Shown: positions 36,708 through 48,016 of the stretch, piece after piece
Numbering within the stretch: position 1 is the first letter of the stretch
Layout of the letters: each line of letters begins with the position of its first letter
Notes under the pieces: model-generated
Seen by the model: only the letters and a program-made list of their open reading frames with translations
Told to the model about the DNA's origin: nothing
The model's database searches: none
Source: Amphiura filiformis
Taxonomy: Eukaryota > Echinodermata > Ophiuroidea > Amphilepidida > Amphiuridae
NCBI RefSeq assembly: GCF_039555335.1
Contig: NC_092631.1
Location: forward strand, 4,679,501 to 4,743,500
Direction: 5' to 3'
Length of the DNA stretch: 64,000 nucleotides
Program-made: the position numbers and the translations under genes

Positions 36708-37615
36708 TATACAATACAATACAATAAACGGAATTTATATAGAGCCTTAGCATAAGTATGAACAAAGCGCTTTACAATGATCTTAAAAGTACAACTTACA
36801 CTACATCTTAGGCTACAGTAAAATGTAAAACTTAATTAAAAATAAAAAACTTAGTTTGGAAACAAATAGGTTTTCAGATTAGATTTAAAAGTGGCCAGAC
36901 TATGTGAAGTACGAAGTTTTACAGGTAATTTGTTCCAGAGAGCTGGCACAGAATTGCAGAAGGCGTTATTCCCATATGATGTGTGAGTTCTTTTACATTC
37001 AAGCAGACTGCCATCAGCATGTGATCGTAGGAACATACCATCAGAAAATGTGTGAGATTTTAGGAGATTTTGTATGTACAGTGGTGTTGTTTCATGTCTA
37101 CTTTTATAAGCGAATGTGAGTAGTTTGTAGGTAATACGCTCTTTTACTGGAAGCCAGTGAAGCTCTTTCAGCAGAGGAGTGGTGTGTTCCATACGGTTTG
37201 CCTTGAAAACAAGTCTGGCAGCTCTGTTTTGTATCTTTTGTAGTTTTTGTGTGTTTTTTACAGTTGTACCATATAATAAAGAGTTACAATAATCAATTCG
37301 AGAAATAACAAGTGAGCGGACAGCATGGTTGCAAGTATCTTTATCAATATAACAGCGAATGCGTCCTATATTACGAAGATGATAATTTAAAGAGCGAGAG
37401 ACAGCAGATATTTGAGATGACATAGACATGGTTGAATCAAAGAGAACTCCAAGGTTGCGTACAGAATCAGATGGTTTGATAATTGTTCCACATACGTTAA
37501 GAGTTGGTTCATATATATATTTCAAATTATATGCAGAGCTAGCAACAAAGAATTCGGTTTTATCTTCATTCAGTTTAAGCTTATTTACATTCATCCAATT
37601 CTTGATATGAAAAGT
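36708..37615 (-). pseudogene. 5'-truncated CR1-like LINE, copy A
   Basis: The 247-codon frame (37594-36851) is the RT thumb and C-terminal domain: LNEDKTEFFV, VRNLGVLFD, ISRIDYCNSLLYG, LQKIQNRAARLVF, LHWLPVKERI. The 3' UTR has TGTAAAGCGCTTTG and TATATAAAT and ends in (ATTGT)n about 20 bp from the acceptor of the ephrin-like exon at 36688. The palm and endonuclease are missing. Confidence 0.88.
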
Positions 37616-37644
37616 TTCATTATGTTAATGGTCCTTTGAAGTTC

Positions 37645-38128
37645 TAACCAATTGACTTTTTCGGTAAATCTTTGCGGTTGGGCCTCTACATACGTCACGC
37701 AGAGGCGCATATCGTAACTGCGCCGTTCACCGGCTGTGATCTGTGCAGAAACGGTGTTCGACGTGCGCATTATGGGATACATCGAAAAAAGGTCAATTCT
37801 TCTTGACAGCTTTTATAGGTCCCAAAGGAATTCCTTATATTCCTGGGTAGCATGTGACCCAGATTACCATGTTCAGTCCAGCTTTCCAGAAAGTGACATT
37901 CGCTTGTGCTATTTATTGATATTTTGGTAAATCCCATAATTCTTTGTTTAGATCTGAGATTTCGTCACGCCAACGCGCACACCATTATTGCACACTTTAC
38001 TGCTTTCAAATGCATAGTAACGATGTTCGCTCAACGATGTGCACATCGGTGTGACATCAAATGACGACATCTCAGGTCTAACCGCAAAGAATTATGGGAT
38101 TAACCGGAAAGGTCAATTAGTTGTCAAG
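37645..38128. mobile_element. DNA element with inverted ends beside the CR1 fragment
   Basis: AACCAATTGACTTTTTCGGT at the left pairs with ACCGGAAAGGTCAATTAGTT at the right. There is no transposase. The twin lies at about 43667-44150. Confidence 0.65.
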
Positions 38129-38325
38129 TACGTGTTGACATAATTATTTGACCAAAATACATTGAAAAGTACCCTTGTCAGCTAAAATATTGAATCACAA
38201 TATGCAAGCCTCGGTCAGTTACGCTCCTGATGCATGCAAGCGATACACTTCGGCATGATTTCCCCTATGGAAAAACAATTTGTTCCCGAAACTGATCTTG
38301 GAATAAAGAAAAAACAAATACGAAC

Positions 38326-38489
38326 CTTTACAATCCGATAGAAATTGTGACCCCTCCTGAGTGGTACTTTGTCCTACTGGGCAGGCTATACATTCCGTCG
38401 CCATCTGATCAGGCTGTGGTAAGAACCACGTGAGCAAGCAGTGCACGGAACGATACCAGTTGATGAAATCTCTCCAGGTAAACACACGT
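38326..38489 (-). pseudogene. Gene P2 copy A, ephrin-receptor-like exon 3, frameshifted
   Basis: This equals 44347-44508 (DVCLPGEISSTGIVPC) except for two extra bases (CTGTGGTAAG instead of CTGGTAAG on the plus strand, near 38415). The exon is therefore 164 bp and changes frame after CSRGSY. Confidence 0.8.
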
Positions 38490-38694
38490 CTGTCATTAAT
38501 AATATGTGGAAAGGTGCAATGGGAACTATTCGAAGCGAATAACAATGATGGGGTAGGTGTGTAGGTAGATGTGTAATATTCCTTAGTGTATTATGTGCCA
38601 TAAGAGTATGCGCCCCTTCGCGATTTTTACACTTGACAAAGGCGTATCGTCTGGCTTATGGGTTAAATATCCACTAATCTGTAAATTAAATGTG

Positions 38695-38805
38695 GATTGC
38701 CGAAACGCAGGAACACCTGAATACCCGCAGGAACACCGCAGAAACACCTGATCTTCGGCAATGTGGATTGCCGAAACGCAGGAACACCTGACGAAATTAT
38801 GGGAT
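38695..38805 (+). repeat. Short tandem duplication around CCGAAACGCAGGAACACCTGA
   Basis: The unit occurs twice about 71 bp apart, with CTTCGGCAA between forming a palindrome with GTGGATTGCCGAA. The same arrangement is at about 44714-44824. Confidence 0.75.
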
Positions 38806-38936
38806 TGAATTACTCTGGTATGTGGTATTAATGTTTTTTCATGAACGATGGCAGGTTTAATATTCGTTTCTCTTGCCGAATTACAGTATCTTTATATTAA
38901 CATACGAGCATCGAATCACAAAAGCAATATAACTAC

Positions 38937-39098
38937 CATCGCAATTATCTTGTGACTGACATCCACTTTGAACAGTGCTCTGACCATCTGGACATAGAAT
39001 ACACTCAGTGCTTCTTGTGAGAGGTTGGTAAGAGCCTACGGAGCAATCGGTGCATGGTGCTAAGCCTGTTATAGAATACTGCCCGGGGTGACATATTG
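38937..39098 (-). CDS. Gene P2 copy A, ephrin-receptor-like exon 2
   Basis: The 162-bp exon, AICHPGQYSITGLAPCTDC then CILCPDGQST and DNCD, is identical in sense to 44956-45117. Confidence 0.85.
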
Positions 39099-39427
39099 CT
39101 AATGCGTTCAAAACAAGGAAAAAGAAAAGGTAAGCTTACCTATACGAATCTAATACAGTTGTATTACTTTATCAAGTTTTAAATTAAAGAAATGTACACT
39201 ATGTTTTATATATCCCAGTCATACAACTTAAATTGTTGTTGGTAAATGTCCCATCGAGCATTATTGGGCGTCTCTAGTTATGCGTCGAGGTGTATCAATT
39301 ACTGAGGCAATTTATAAGGAGTTGGATAAGGTAATTATGTATTAACGAACAAGTACCCCTTCAACTCCCTTTTATTTGTGAGGAGTCGGAACTCTGGGTA
39401 ATCAAACCTATAGTACAAGCTCCTTAC

Positions 39428-39583
39428 TCTTGCAATCCGTTATATTTTGAGAGCCAGTGCGAAGAGTTGACATTCCTTCTGGGCAAAGTTTGCACTCTAT
39501 TTGAGCTTTCTCGTCTTGGTATGTCCCGATTGGGCATCCTTCACATCCACCATTTACATTGTACGTTCCTAGAAAACAGGCAG
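39428..39583 (-). CDS. Gene P2 copy A, ephrin-receptor-like exon 1
   Basis: The 156-bp exon, ACFLGTYNVNGGCEGCPIG then ECKLCPEGMST and ITDCK, is identical in sense to 45447-45602. Confidence 0.85.
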
Positions 39584-40584
39584 CTACATACAACGTACAA
39601 TAAATTAAGAACAAAAATGTACATTATAAATTAGGAAGTTATATATAACACTATTTATACGAGCAATACATATGATCACACAACCACATACCTATTTACT
39701 TACAAGAATTGTACTGGTAACTGTACTGTAATAAAATGCTAAGCAATGAGGACAAAACTCATTCTTATAGTTCGGACACTTTGCTTTGGGCGATGCAGGA
39801 GCTATTCTCATCTCACGTAATTAATTTTACTTACAATTTATGTCATATAATACTTTAACTCGCACTAGATACTACATGTCGTGGCTTTCTCATACTGGTG
39901 AATCCAAAATAACTATAGACCCTCTTTTTGCATTATATTGACTCCCATGCAGCCAAAAGTGCTCTATTTAACGGTTTCGTAGGACAGATGTTTCAGATGC
40001 ACAAAAACTGGATAAGAATAACCAAGAAATGGCATTTTCACCATAGATGAAATATATTGGACTAAGTGATGATTTTGTGCATAGATATTAATTATCCATG
40101 TGTAATGTATTCTTCACACAAGATATGATGTTTCTACTCCATATATTTTGAAATAAATTGCTAGTTATGTGACATTTTTGAGTAAAAATGACAAAAATAG
40201 TTAAATAGCGTAACCGTTGCCATGGAAACGGAATAGATCGCGTTGGTTACACATTTGATTACATGGCAGGAAAGATTTTCCCGAATTTCTGAATATTTTG
40301 ATGATTTGTCCATTTGAAACATATGGGGGTTGGCTCATCAACCGCTCGGCGACTCGCCTAACCATTTCGCGGGTCATGTACGGATGGTTGATAGCGATCT
40401 AGTATTTGTCTGTATGCTGAAGTCACGACAATACAAGATAAATCCGCTTTATAGAGTGCAACATGAAACATACCCAATGCGACTTTAAGAAATAAGGAAA
40501 ATAAGTCAAGTTAAGGACAGTGATTTGTGCTCTTTCTGTTATGATTAGGTAACAAAATCGAGTGACAAATATTGAGATACTTAC

Positions 40585-41197
40585 TGCAGAGTAGAGATCC
40601 AGTTGCTTCTACGTATCCAGGATCACACTCTGGAGACACTTCTTCATCCCAATAATTTATAGGATAACCATCCTGTAGTCGGGTGTCTATCTCCATACCA
40701 TCAACGTCAGGAACTAGTTGATCATTTTCCGCCATTACGTACAACTCATCCATCATATAATACAAATTATCAACCGCGTCCCACGATGCATCGACCAAAT
40801 CGGAGTCTGGATCCGGGTTAAATGTCATTGTGATGTCAAAAGATACCGTAAATTCGTATGGACTATTTCTCTTCACTTGCTTGGTCTTGCCTGCCTTTTG
40901 ACGCATGGTGTGATGAAGTAGAGCATCTAGGCGCTTCTGATCTTTTATGGTAGTTTTACCATACATTCTCCAATTGATGTTACTTTCGGCATTTCGTCGC
41001 CTTCTGCTTCCACAAAACACTTCAACATTTTTCACACCACAACCTCCCTCACAATATTCCGTCGAATAAATTGAATCGAGAATGAGGGCTTCAAAGTTGG
41101 CCTCTATTTCTTGTATGATGTTTTTCGCCATTGCATGGGGCATCGGAATAGTAGTAAAGATCGACAGAGCCAAGCAAATGCGATGGTCTTCTAGTGC
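40585..41197 (-). pseudogene. Gene P2 copy A, domain X1 exon, frameshifted
   Basis: The exon is 613 bp against 612 bp in copy B, because of one extra T in a run near 41123 (plus strand). Downstream of the shift the frame is the X1 frame (NIIQEIEANF). Upstream the conserved PCNGEN segment is out of frame. It may be true decay or a homopolymer sequencing error. Confidence 0.8.
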
Positions 41198-41794
41198 CTT
41201 TATGAAAGAAATAATTATCAATAAGACGAAATACATTTTGCAAAATAATCTTGAAGTATTTAAGTACAATTTCCACGTAAATACTTGTCGTATAAAGATC
41301 CCTTTAAAACCTACAAATGCACTAAATAGCCTATATAAAGTTACCTCATCACAATTAGTTGGCACATCATTGGCCATATCCATAAGAGAAGTTCGGCATT
41401 TTTATCGCGAAACAGAACCGGGTCATGCTACGGTTCAGAAAATGATATGAATGAGATGTTACAGTGATTTCTTACCAATTCTTTCCACTGGGCGCAATTC
41501 TTTCCACTGGGCGCAGCTACGTGGAAAGGATTCGAGCATTGTTGTAGGATAATCTCAGCCAGAAGCAAGGGTCGAGATTTAAAAATAGATTGAATTCTAA
41601 AATGTTGTGGCTGACGCAGTTGCCGTGACGTCATTAGGTCAATGATTTCTCGAATCCCGATTGGTCGCTTCCCTACTTTGTTTAATCTTTGAAGGAACGA
41701 TACGATGAAATTTGTGTATGGGTGAATTCAGTGCATCAGTGTTTCTTGACATAAGGTTGATGAACTTCGCTGTTGAACATGGTAGTGACCTTAC

Positions 41795-41987
41795 CTTCAC
41801 AATCGGGTACTTTGTACTCGGAATTCTCCCAATCTCCGTTTCGGCACACGTATGGTTGTTGGAAATCGTCATCGCGACTCACACTTCTTGGGATATCAAA
41901 ATCATCTCGACAGTTGATATAACAGAACTTTACATTGGCGGTTATATCACAAACCATAGCGCCGTTATTTGGAATATCCAGCGGTTC
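41795..41987 (-). pseudogene. Gene P2 copy A, CCP exon truncated at the duplication join
   Basis: This equals 47813-48016 from EPLDIPNNG onward, but the acceptor and the first Cys (VVQC) are replaced by repeat-unit sequence. The open frame continues 5' into intron and TTAA-element DNA (to 42212), giving an artificial leader that is not a real protein start. Confidence 0.8.
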
Positions 41988-42157
41988 ACCGTACAGAACC
42001 TCATTGGTAAATTCATCCACTGGTAAAGCACTGCAATGGGTAACTGAGTTTAACCAACAATAAAACGAGTCACAATATTGGTTTAAGATATCATTAAGGG
42101 CTGTAACCAAAGATCTACATAATAAATATATTGATACTATAGATGCTGCGGTAGTTA

Positions 42158-42443
42158 TTAACCCTAACACCCATAGATACCACAAAATACCACGATGAAA
42201 ACCACTGCGCATGCGTGAATCCCATACGATGACGCAATCACCCTAAGTGCTAAATTCTCACGGAATCGCTGCCCGGGGCAGCGTAACCCGTGTAGCTACC
42301 GGTCCGTGATCGTGTGCTTGGCATGCGAGGGGTCTAAGGTTCGAATCCCGGGGTGCCAAGTGACTTCTTTCTTCATCTTCTCTCTTTTTTCGTTTCGTCT
42401 TTAACTTCCGATAGCAAAAACCAGGGTTGGGTGTTAGAGTTAA
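42158..42443 (+). mobile_element. TTAA-flanked element with tRNA-like B box, copy b'
   Basis: Twin of 36135-36420. It differs at TGCTTGGCATGCGAGG against TGCGGGGCATGCGGGG. Confidence 0.75.
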
Positions 42444-42549
42444 TACTATAAATGGGTCACTATTTTGTCAAGGAAAACTGGTTCCAAGTTGGAGCAAATA
42501 TTAAAACTGGTGCATTGTGTATCGCCAGGATTTGCATGATGACACTTAC

Positions 42550-42711
42550 CCACACATTGGCTTGCACTGTTTGCACCAGTCTCAATGGTGCCCGTATTAT
42601 CTGGACATGATGTGCATTCAGTTCGACCCGATTCAGTTTGGTATGAGTTGACTTCACATTCCAAGCAAGGAGTTAGACCAGTGCCAGACCAGAATCCCGG
42701 TAAACATTGCT
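42550..42711 (-). CDS. Gene P2, ephrin-receptor-like exon 4
   Basis: The 162-bp phase 1-1 exon (54 residues) reads EQCLPGFWSGTGLTPCLEC, then TSCPDNTGTIETGANS, then QCV. Donor G|GTAAGT; acceptor ATGAAATCAG. The pyrimidine tract of the acceptor is the sequence directly after the CR1 tail. These modules are small disulfide-rich extracellular units found in Eph receptors, SCUBE and SVEP1-type proteins. Confidence 0.9.
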
Positions 42712-42730
42712 CTGATTTCATATAAAAAAT

Positions 42731-43637
42731 ATATACAATACAATACAATAAACGGAATTTATATAGAGCCTTAGCATAAGTATGAACAAAGCGCTTTACA
42801 ATGATCTTAAAAGTACAACTTACACTACATCTTAGGCTACAGTAAAATGTAAAACTTAATTAAAAATAAAAAACTTAGTTTGGAAACAAATAGGTTTTCA
42901 GATTAGATTTAAAAGTGGCCAGACTATGTGAAGTACGAAGTTTTACAGGTAATTTGTTCCAGAGAGCTGGCACAGAATTGCAGAAGGCGTTATTCCCATA
43001 TGATGTGTGAGTTCTTTTACATTCAAGCAGACTGCCATCAGCATGTGATCGTAGGAACATACCATCAGAAAATGTGTGAGATTTTAGGAGATTTTGTATG
43101 TACAGTGGTGTTGTTTCATGTCTACTTTTATAAGCGAATGTGAGTAGTTTGTAGGTAATACGCTCTTTTACTGGAAGCCAGTGAAGCTCTTTCAGCAGAG
43201 GAGTGGTGTGTTCCATACGGTTTGCCTTGAAAACAAGTCTGGCAGCTCTGTTTTGTATCTTTTGTAGTTTTTGTGTTTTTTACAGTTGTACCATATAATA
43301 AAGAGTTACAATAATCAATTCGAGAAATAACAAGTGAGCGGACAGCATGGTTGCAAGTATCTTTATCAATATAACAGCGAATGCGTCCTATATTACGAAG
43401 ATGATAATTTAAAGAGCGAGAGACAGCAGATATTTGAGATGACATAGACATGGTTGAATCAAAGAGAACTCCAAGGTTGCGTACAGAATCAGATGGTTTG
43501 ATAATTGTTCCACATACGTTAAGAGTTGGTTCATATATATATTTCAAATTATATGCAGAGCTAGCAACAAAGAATTCGGTTTTATCTTCATTCAGTTTAA
43601 GCTTATTTACATTCATCCAATTCTTGATATGAAAAGT
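42731..43637 (-). pseudogene. 5'-truncated CR1-like LINE, copy B
   Basis: Same insertion as 36708-37615, carried along by the duplication. A 2-bp deletion (GTGTTTTTTACAG for GTGTGTTTTTTACAG on the plus strand, near 43272) breaks the frame that is intact in copy A. Confidence 0.88.
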
Positions 43638-44346
43638 TTCATTATGTTAATGGTCCTTTGAAGTTCTAACCAATTGACTTTTTCGGTAAATCTTTGCGGT
43701 TGGGCCTCTACATACGTCACGCAGAGGCGCATATCGTAACTGCGCCGTTCACCGGCTGTGATCTGTGCAGAAACGGTGTTCGACGTGCGCATTATGGGAT
43801 ACATCGAAAAAGGTCAATTCTTCTTGACAGCTTTATAGGTCCCAAAGGAATTCCTTATATTCCTGGGTAGCATGTGACCCAGATTACCATGTTCAGTCCA
43901 GCTTTCCAGAAAGTGACATTCGCTTGTGCTATTTATTGATATTTTTGGTAAATCCCATAATTCTTTGTTTAGATCTGAGATTTCGTCACGCCAACGCGCA
44001 CACCATTATTGCACACTTTACTGCTTTCAAATGCATAGTAACGATGTTCGCTCAACGATGTGCACATCGGTGTGACATCAAATGACGACATCTCAGGTCT
44101 AACCGCAAAGAATTATGGGATTAACCGGAAAGGTCAATTAGTTGTCAAGTACGTGTTGACATAATTATTTGACCAAAATACATTGAAAAGTACCCTTGTC
44201 AGCTAAAATATTGAATCACAATATGCAAGCCTCGGTCAGTTACGCTCCTGATGCATGCAAGCGATACACTTCGGCATGATTTCCCCTATGGAAAAACAAT
44301 TTGTTCCCGAAACTGATCTTGGAATAAAGAAAAAACAAATACGAAC

Positions 44347-44508
44347 CTTTACAATCCGATAGAAATTGTGACCCCTCCTGAGTGGTACTTTGTCCTACTG
44401 GGCAGGCTATACATTCCGTCGCCATCTGATCAGGCTGGTAAGAACCACGTGAGCAAGCAGTGCACGGAACGATACCAGTTGATGAAATCTCTCCAGGTAA
44501 ACACACGT
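44347..44508 (-). CDS. Gene P2, ephrin-receptor-like exon 3
   Basis: The 162-bp phase 1-1 exon reads DVCLPGEISSTGIVPCTAC, then SRGSYQPDQMATECIAC, then LSDCK. Acceptor TTAATGACAG, donor G|GTTCGT. Six cysteines. Confidence 0.9.
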
Positions 44509-44955
44509 CTGTCATTAATAATATGTGGAAAGGTGCAATGGGAACTATTCGAAGCGAATAACAATGATGGGGTAGGTGTGTAGGTAGATGTGTAATATTC
44601 CTTAGTGTATTATGTGCCATAAGAGTATGCGCCCCTTCGCGATTTTTACACTTGACAAAGGCGTATCGTCTGGCTTATGGGTTAAATATCCACTAATCTG
44701 TAAATTAAATGTGGATTGCCGAAACGCAGGAACACCTGAATACCCGCAGGAACACCGCAGAAACACCTGATCTTCGGCAATGTGGATTGCCGAAACGCAG
44801 GAACACCTGACGAAATTATGGGATTGAATTACTCTGGTATGTGGTATTAATGTTTTTTCATGAACGATGGCAGGTTTAATATTCGTTTCTCTTGCCGAAT
44901 TACAGTATCTTTATATTAACATACGAGCATCGAATCACAAAAGCAATATAACTAC

Positions 44956-45117
44956 CATCGCAATTATCTTGTGACTGACATCCACTTTGAACAGTGCTCT
45001 GACCATCTGGACATAGAATACACTCAGTGCTTCTTGTGAGAGGTTGGTAAGAGCCTACGGAGCAATCGGTGCATGGTGCTAAGCCTGTTATAGAATACTG
45101 CCCGGGGTGACATATTG
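44956..45117 (-). CDS. Gene P2, ephrin-receptor-like exon 2
   Basis: The 162-bp phase 1-1 exon reads AICHPGQYSITGLAPCTDC, then CILCPDGQSTVQSGC, then DNCD. Acceptor GAACGCATTAG, donor G|GTAGTT. Confidence 0.9.
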
Positions 45118-45446
45118 CTAATGCGTTCAAAACAAGGAAAAAGAAAAGGTAAGCTTACCTATACGAATCTAATACAGTTGTATTACTTTATCAAGTTTTA
45201 AATTAAAGAAATGTACACTATGTTTTATATATCCCAGTCATACAACTTAAATTGTTGTTGGTAAATGTCCCATCGAGCATTATTGGGCGTCTCTAGTTAT
45301 GCGTCGAGGTGTATCAATTACTGAGGCAATTTATAAGGAGTTGGATAAGGTAATTATGTATTAACGAACAAGTACCCCTTCAACTCCCTTTTATTTGTGA
45401 GGAGTCGGAACTCTGGGTAATCAAACCTATAGTACAAGCTCCTTAC

Positions 45447-45602
45447 TCTTGCAATCCGTTATATTTTGAGAGCCAGTGCGAAGAGTTGACATTCCTTCTG
45501 GGCAAAGTTTGCACTCTATTTGAGCTTTCTCGTCTTGGTATGTCCCGATTGGGCATCCTTCACATCCACCATTTACATTGTACGTTCCTAGAAAACAGGC
45601 AG
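45447..45602 (-). CDS. Gene P2, ephrin-receptor-like exon 1
   Basis: The 156-bp phase 1-1 exon (52 residues) reads ACFLGTYNVNGGCEGCPIG, TYQDEKAQIECKLCPEGM, ITDCK. It completes the first module, whose opening CDPGYVEATGSLLC is encoded at the end of the X1 exon. Acceptor TTGTATGTAG, donor A|GTAAGG. Confidence 0.9.
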
Positions 45603-46603
45603 CTACATACAACGTACAATAAATTAAGAACAAAAATGTACATTATAAATTAGGAAGTTATATATAACACTATTTATACGAGCAATACATATGATCACAC
45701 AACCACATACCTATTTACTTACAAGAATTGTACTGGTAACTGTACTGTAATAAAATGCTAAGCAATGAGGACAAAACTCATTCTTATAGTTCGGACACTT
45801 TGCTTTGGGCGATGCAGGAGCTATTCTCATCTCACGTAATTAATTTTACTTACAATTTATGTCATATAATACTTTAACTCGCACTAGATACTACATGTCG
45901 TGGCTTTCTCATACTGGTGAATCCAAAATAACTATAGACCCTCTTTTTGCATTATATTGACTCCCATGCAGCCAAAAGTGCTCTATTTAACGGTTTCGTA
46001 GGACAGATGTTTCAGATGCACAAAAACTGGATAAGAATAACCAAGAAATGGCATTTTCACCATAGATGAAATATATTGGACTAAGTGATGATTTTGTGCA
46101 TAGATATTAATTATCCATGTGTAATGTATTCTTCACACAAGATATGATGTTTCTACTCCATATATTTTGAAATAAATTGCTAGTTATGTGACATTTTTGA
46201 GTAAAAATGACAAAAATAGTTAAATAGCGTAACCGTTGCCATGGAAACGGAATAGATCGCGTTGGTTACACATTTGATTACATGGCAGGAAAGATTTTCC
46301 CGAATTTCTGAATATTTTGATGATTTGTCCATTTGAAACATATGGGGGTTGGCTCATCAACCGCTCGGCGACTCGCCTAACCATTTCGCGGGTCATGTAC
46401 GGATGGTTGATAGCGATCTAGTATTTGTCTGTATGCTGAAGTCACGACAATACAAGATAAATCCGCTTTATAGAGTGCAACATGAAACATACCCAATGCG
46501 ACTTTAAGAAATAAGGAAAATAAGTCAAGTTAAGGACAGTGATTTGTGCTCTTTCTGTTATGATTAGGTAACAAAATCGAGTGACAAATATTGAGATACT
46601 TAC

Positions 46604-47215
46604 TGCAGAGTAGAGATCCAGTTGCTTCTACGTATCCAGGATCACACTCTGGAGACACTTCTTCATCCCAATAATTTATAGGGTAACCATCCTGTAGTCG
46701 GGTGTCTATCTCCATACCATCAACGTCAGGAACTAGTTGATCATTTTCCGCCATTACGTACAACTCATCCATCATATAATACAAATTATCAACCGCGTCC
46801 CACGATGCATCGACCAAATCGGAGTCTGGATCCGGGTTAAATGTCATTGTGATGTCAAAAGATACCGTAAATTCGTATGGACTATTTCTCTTCACTTGCT
46901 TGGTCTTGCCTGCCTTTTGACGCATGGTGTGATGAAGTAGAGCATCTAGGCGCTTCTGATCTTTTATGGTAGTTTTACCATACATTCTCCAATTGATGTT
47001 ACTTTCGGCATTTCGTCGCCTTCTGCTTCCACAAAACACTTCAACATTTTTCACACCACAACCTCCCTCACAATATTCCGTCGAATAAATTGAATCGAGA
47101 ATGAGGGCTTCAAAGTTGGCCTCTATTTCTTGTATGATGTTTTCGCCATTGCATGGGGCATCGGAATAGTAGTAAAGATCGACAGAGCCAAGCAAATGCG
47201 ATGGTCTTCTAGTGC
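46604..47215 (-). CDS. Gene P2, domain X exon (X1), intact copy
   Basis: The 612-bp phase 1-1 exon (204 residues) has acceptor TTCTTTCATAAAG (47218-47216) and donor A|GTAAGT. An N-terminal part, SVDLYYYSDAPCNGENIIQE, leads to CEGGCGVKNVEVFCG and a basic run SRRRRNAES. A second dibasic site, QVKRNS, stands directly before the beta-strand-like YEFTVSFDITMTF. An acidic stretch follows, and the exon ends in CDPGYVEATGSLLC, which starts the first ephrin-like module. X2 at 33119-33625 shares this layout, including a basic site just before the hydrophobic strand. The same position between a CCP and ephrin-like modules in SVEP1-type proteins holds a comparable segment, as far as I recall. Function unknown; proteolytic maturation is suggested. 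Confidence 0.85.
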
Positions 47216-47812
47216 CTTTATGAAAGAAATAATTATCAATAAGACGAAATACATTTTGCAAAATAATCTTGAAGTATTTAAGTACAATTTCCACGTAAAT
47301 ACTTGTCGTATAAAGATCCCTTTAAAACCTACAAATGCACTAAATAGCCTATATAAAGTTACCTCATCACAATTAGTTGGCACATCATTGGCCATATCCA
47401 TAAGAGAAGTTCGGCATTTTTATCGCGAAACAGAACCGGGTCATGCTACGGTTCAGAAAATGATATGAATGAGATGTTACAGTGATTTCTTACCAATTCT
47501 TTCCACTGGGCGCAATTCTTTCCACTGGGCGCAGCTACGTGGAAAGGATTCGAGCATTGTTGTAGGATAATCTCAGCCAGAAGCAAGGGTCGAGATTTAA
47601 AAATAGATTGAATTCTAAAATGTTGTGGCTGACGCAGTTGCCGTGACGTCATTAGGTCAATGATTTCTCGAATCCCGATTGGTCGCTTCCCTACTTTGTT
47701 TAATCTTTGAAGGAACGATACGATGAAATTTGTGTATGGGTGAATTCAGTGCATCAGTGTTTCTTGACATAAGGTTGATGAACTTCGCTGTTGAACATGG
47801 TAGTGACCTTAC

Positions 47813-48016
47813 CTTCACAATCGGGTACTTTGTACTCGGAATTCTCCCAATCTCCGTTTCGGCACACGTATGGTTGTTGGAAATCGTCATCGCGACTCAC
47901 ACTTCTTGGGATATCAAAATCATCTCGACAGTTGATATAACAGAACTTTACATTGGCGGTTATATCACAAACCATAGCGCCGTTATTTGGAATATCCAGC
48001 GGTTCACATTGTACAA
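47813..48016 (-). CDS. Gene P2, CCP exon preceding domain X
   Basis: The 204-bp phase 1-1 exon (68 residues) reads VVQCEPLDIPNNGAMVC, FCYINCRDDFDIP, YVCRNGDWENSE, VPDC. It has six cysteines and the CCP Trp. Acceptor CTTTTTCAG, donor G|GTAAGG. It is the intact version of the truncated exon at 41795. Confidence 0.9.

Larger units (their letters stand above)
35966..41987. repeat. 6-kb tandem duplication, copy A
   Basis: About 6.02 kb nearly identical to copy B (about 41988-48005). Junctions read CGGTGCACCGTACAG (left), CGGTTCACCGTACAG (A/B join) and CGGTTCACATTGTAC (right), sharing only a few bases. Offsets vary from 6024 to 6018 through small indels. Copy A carries a +2 indel in its third ephrin-like exon and a +1 indel in X. 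Confidence 0.95.
41988..48005. repeat. 6-kb tandem duplication, copy B
   Basis: Partner of copy A. Its right edge continues into an intact CCP exon with its own acceptor (TTTTTCAG at 48022-48017), so the right-hand boundary is the ancestral arrangement. Confidence 0.95.

Noticed and set aside
41340..41450. Possible small exon (MDMANDVPTNCDE with a GTAACT donor)
   Set aside because: The frame hits a stop before any acceptor, and a better acceptor for domain X lies at 41198-41200.
41736..42212. 158-codon frame with a hydrophobic leader fused to a CCP
   Set aside because: The leader is intron and TTAA-element sequence read through the duplication join. The same leader at 36189 continues out of the CCP frame.
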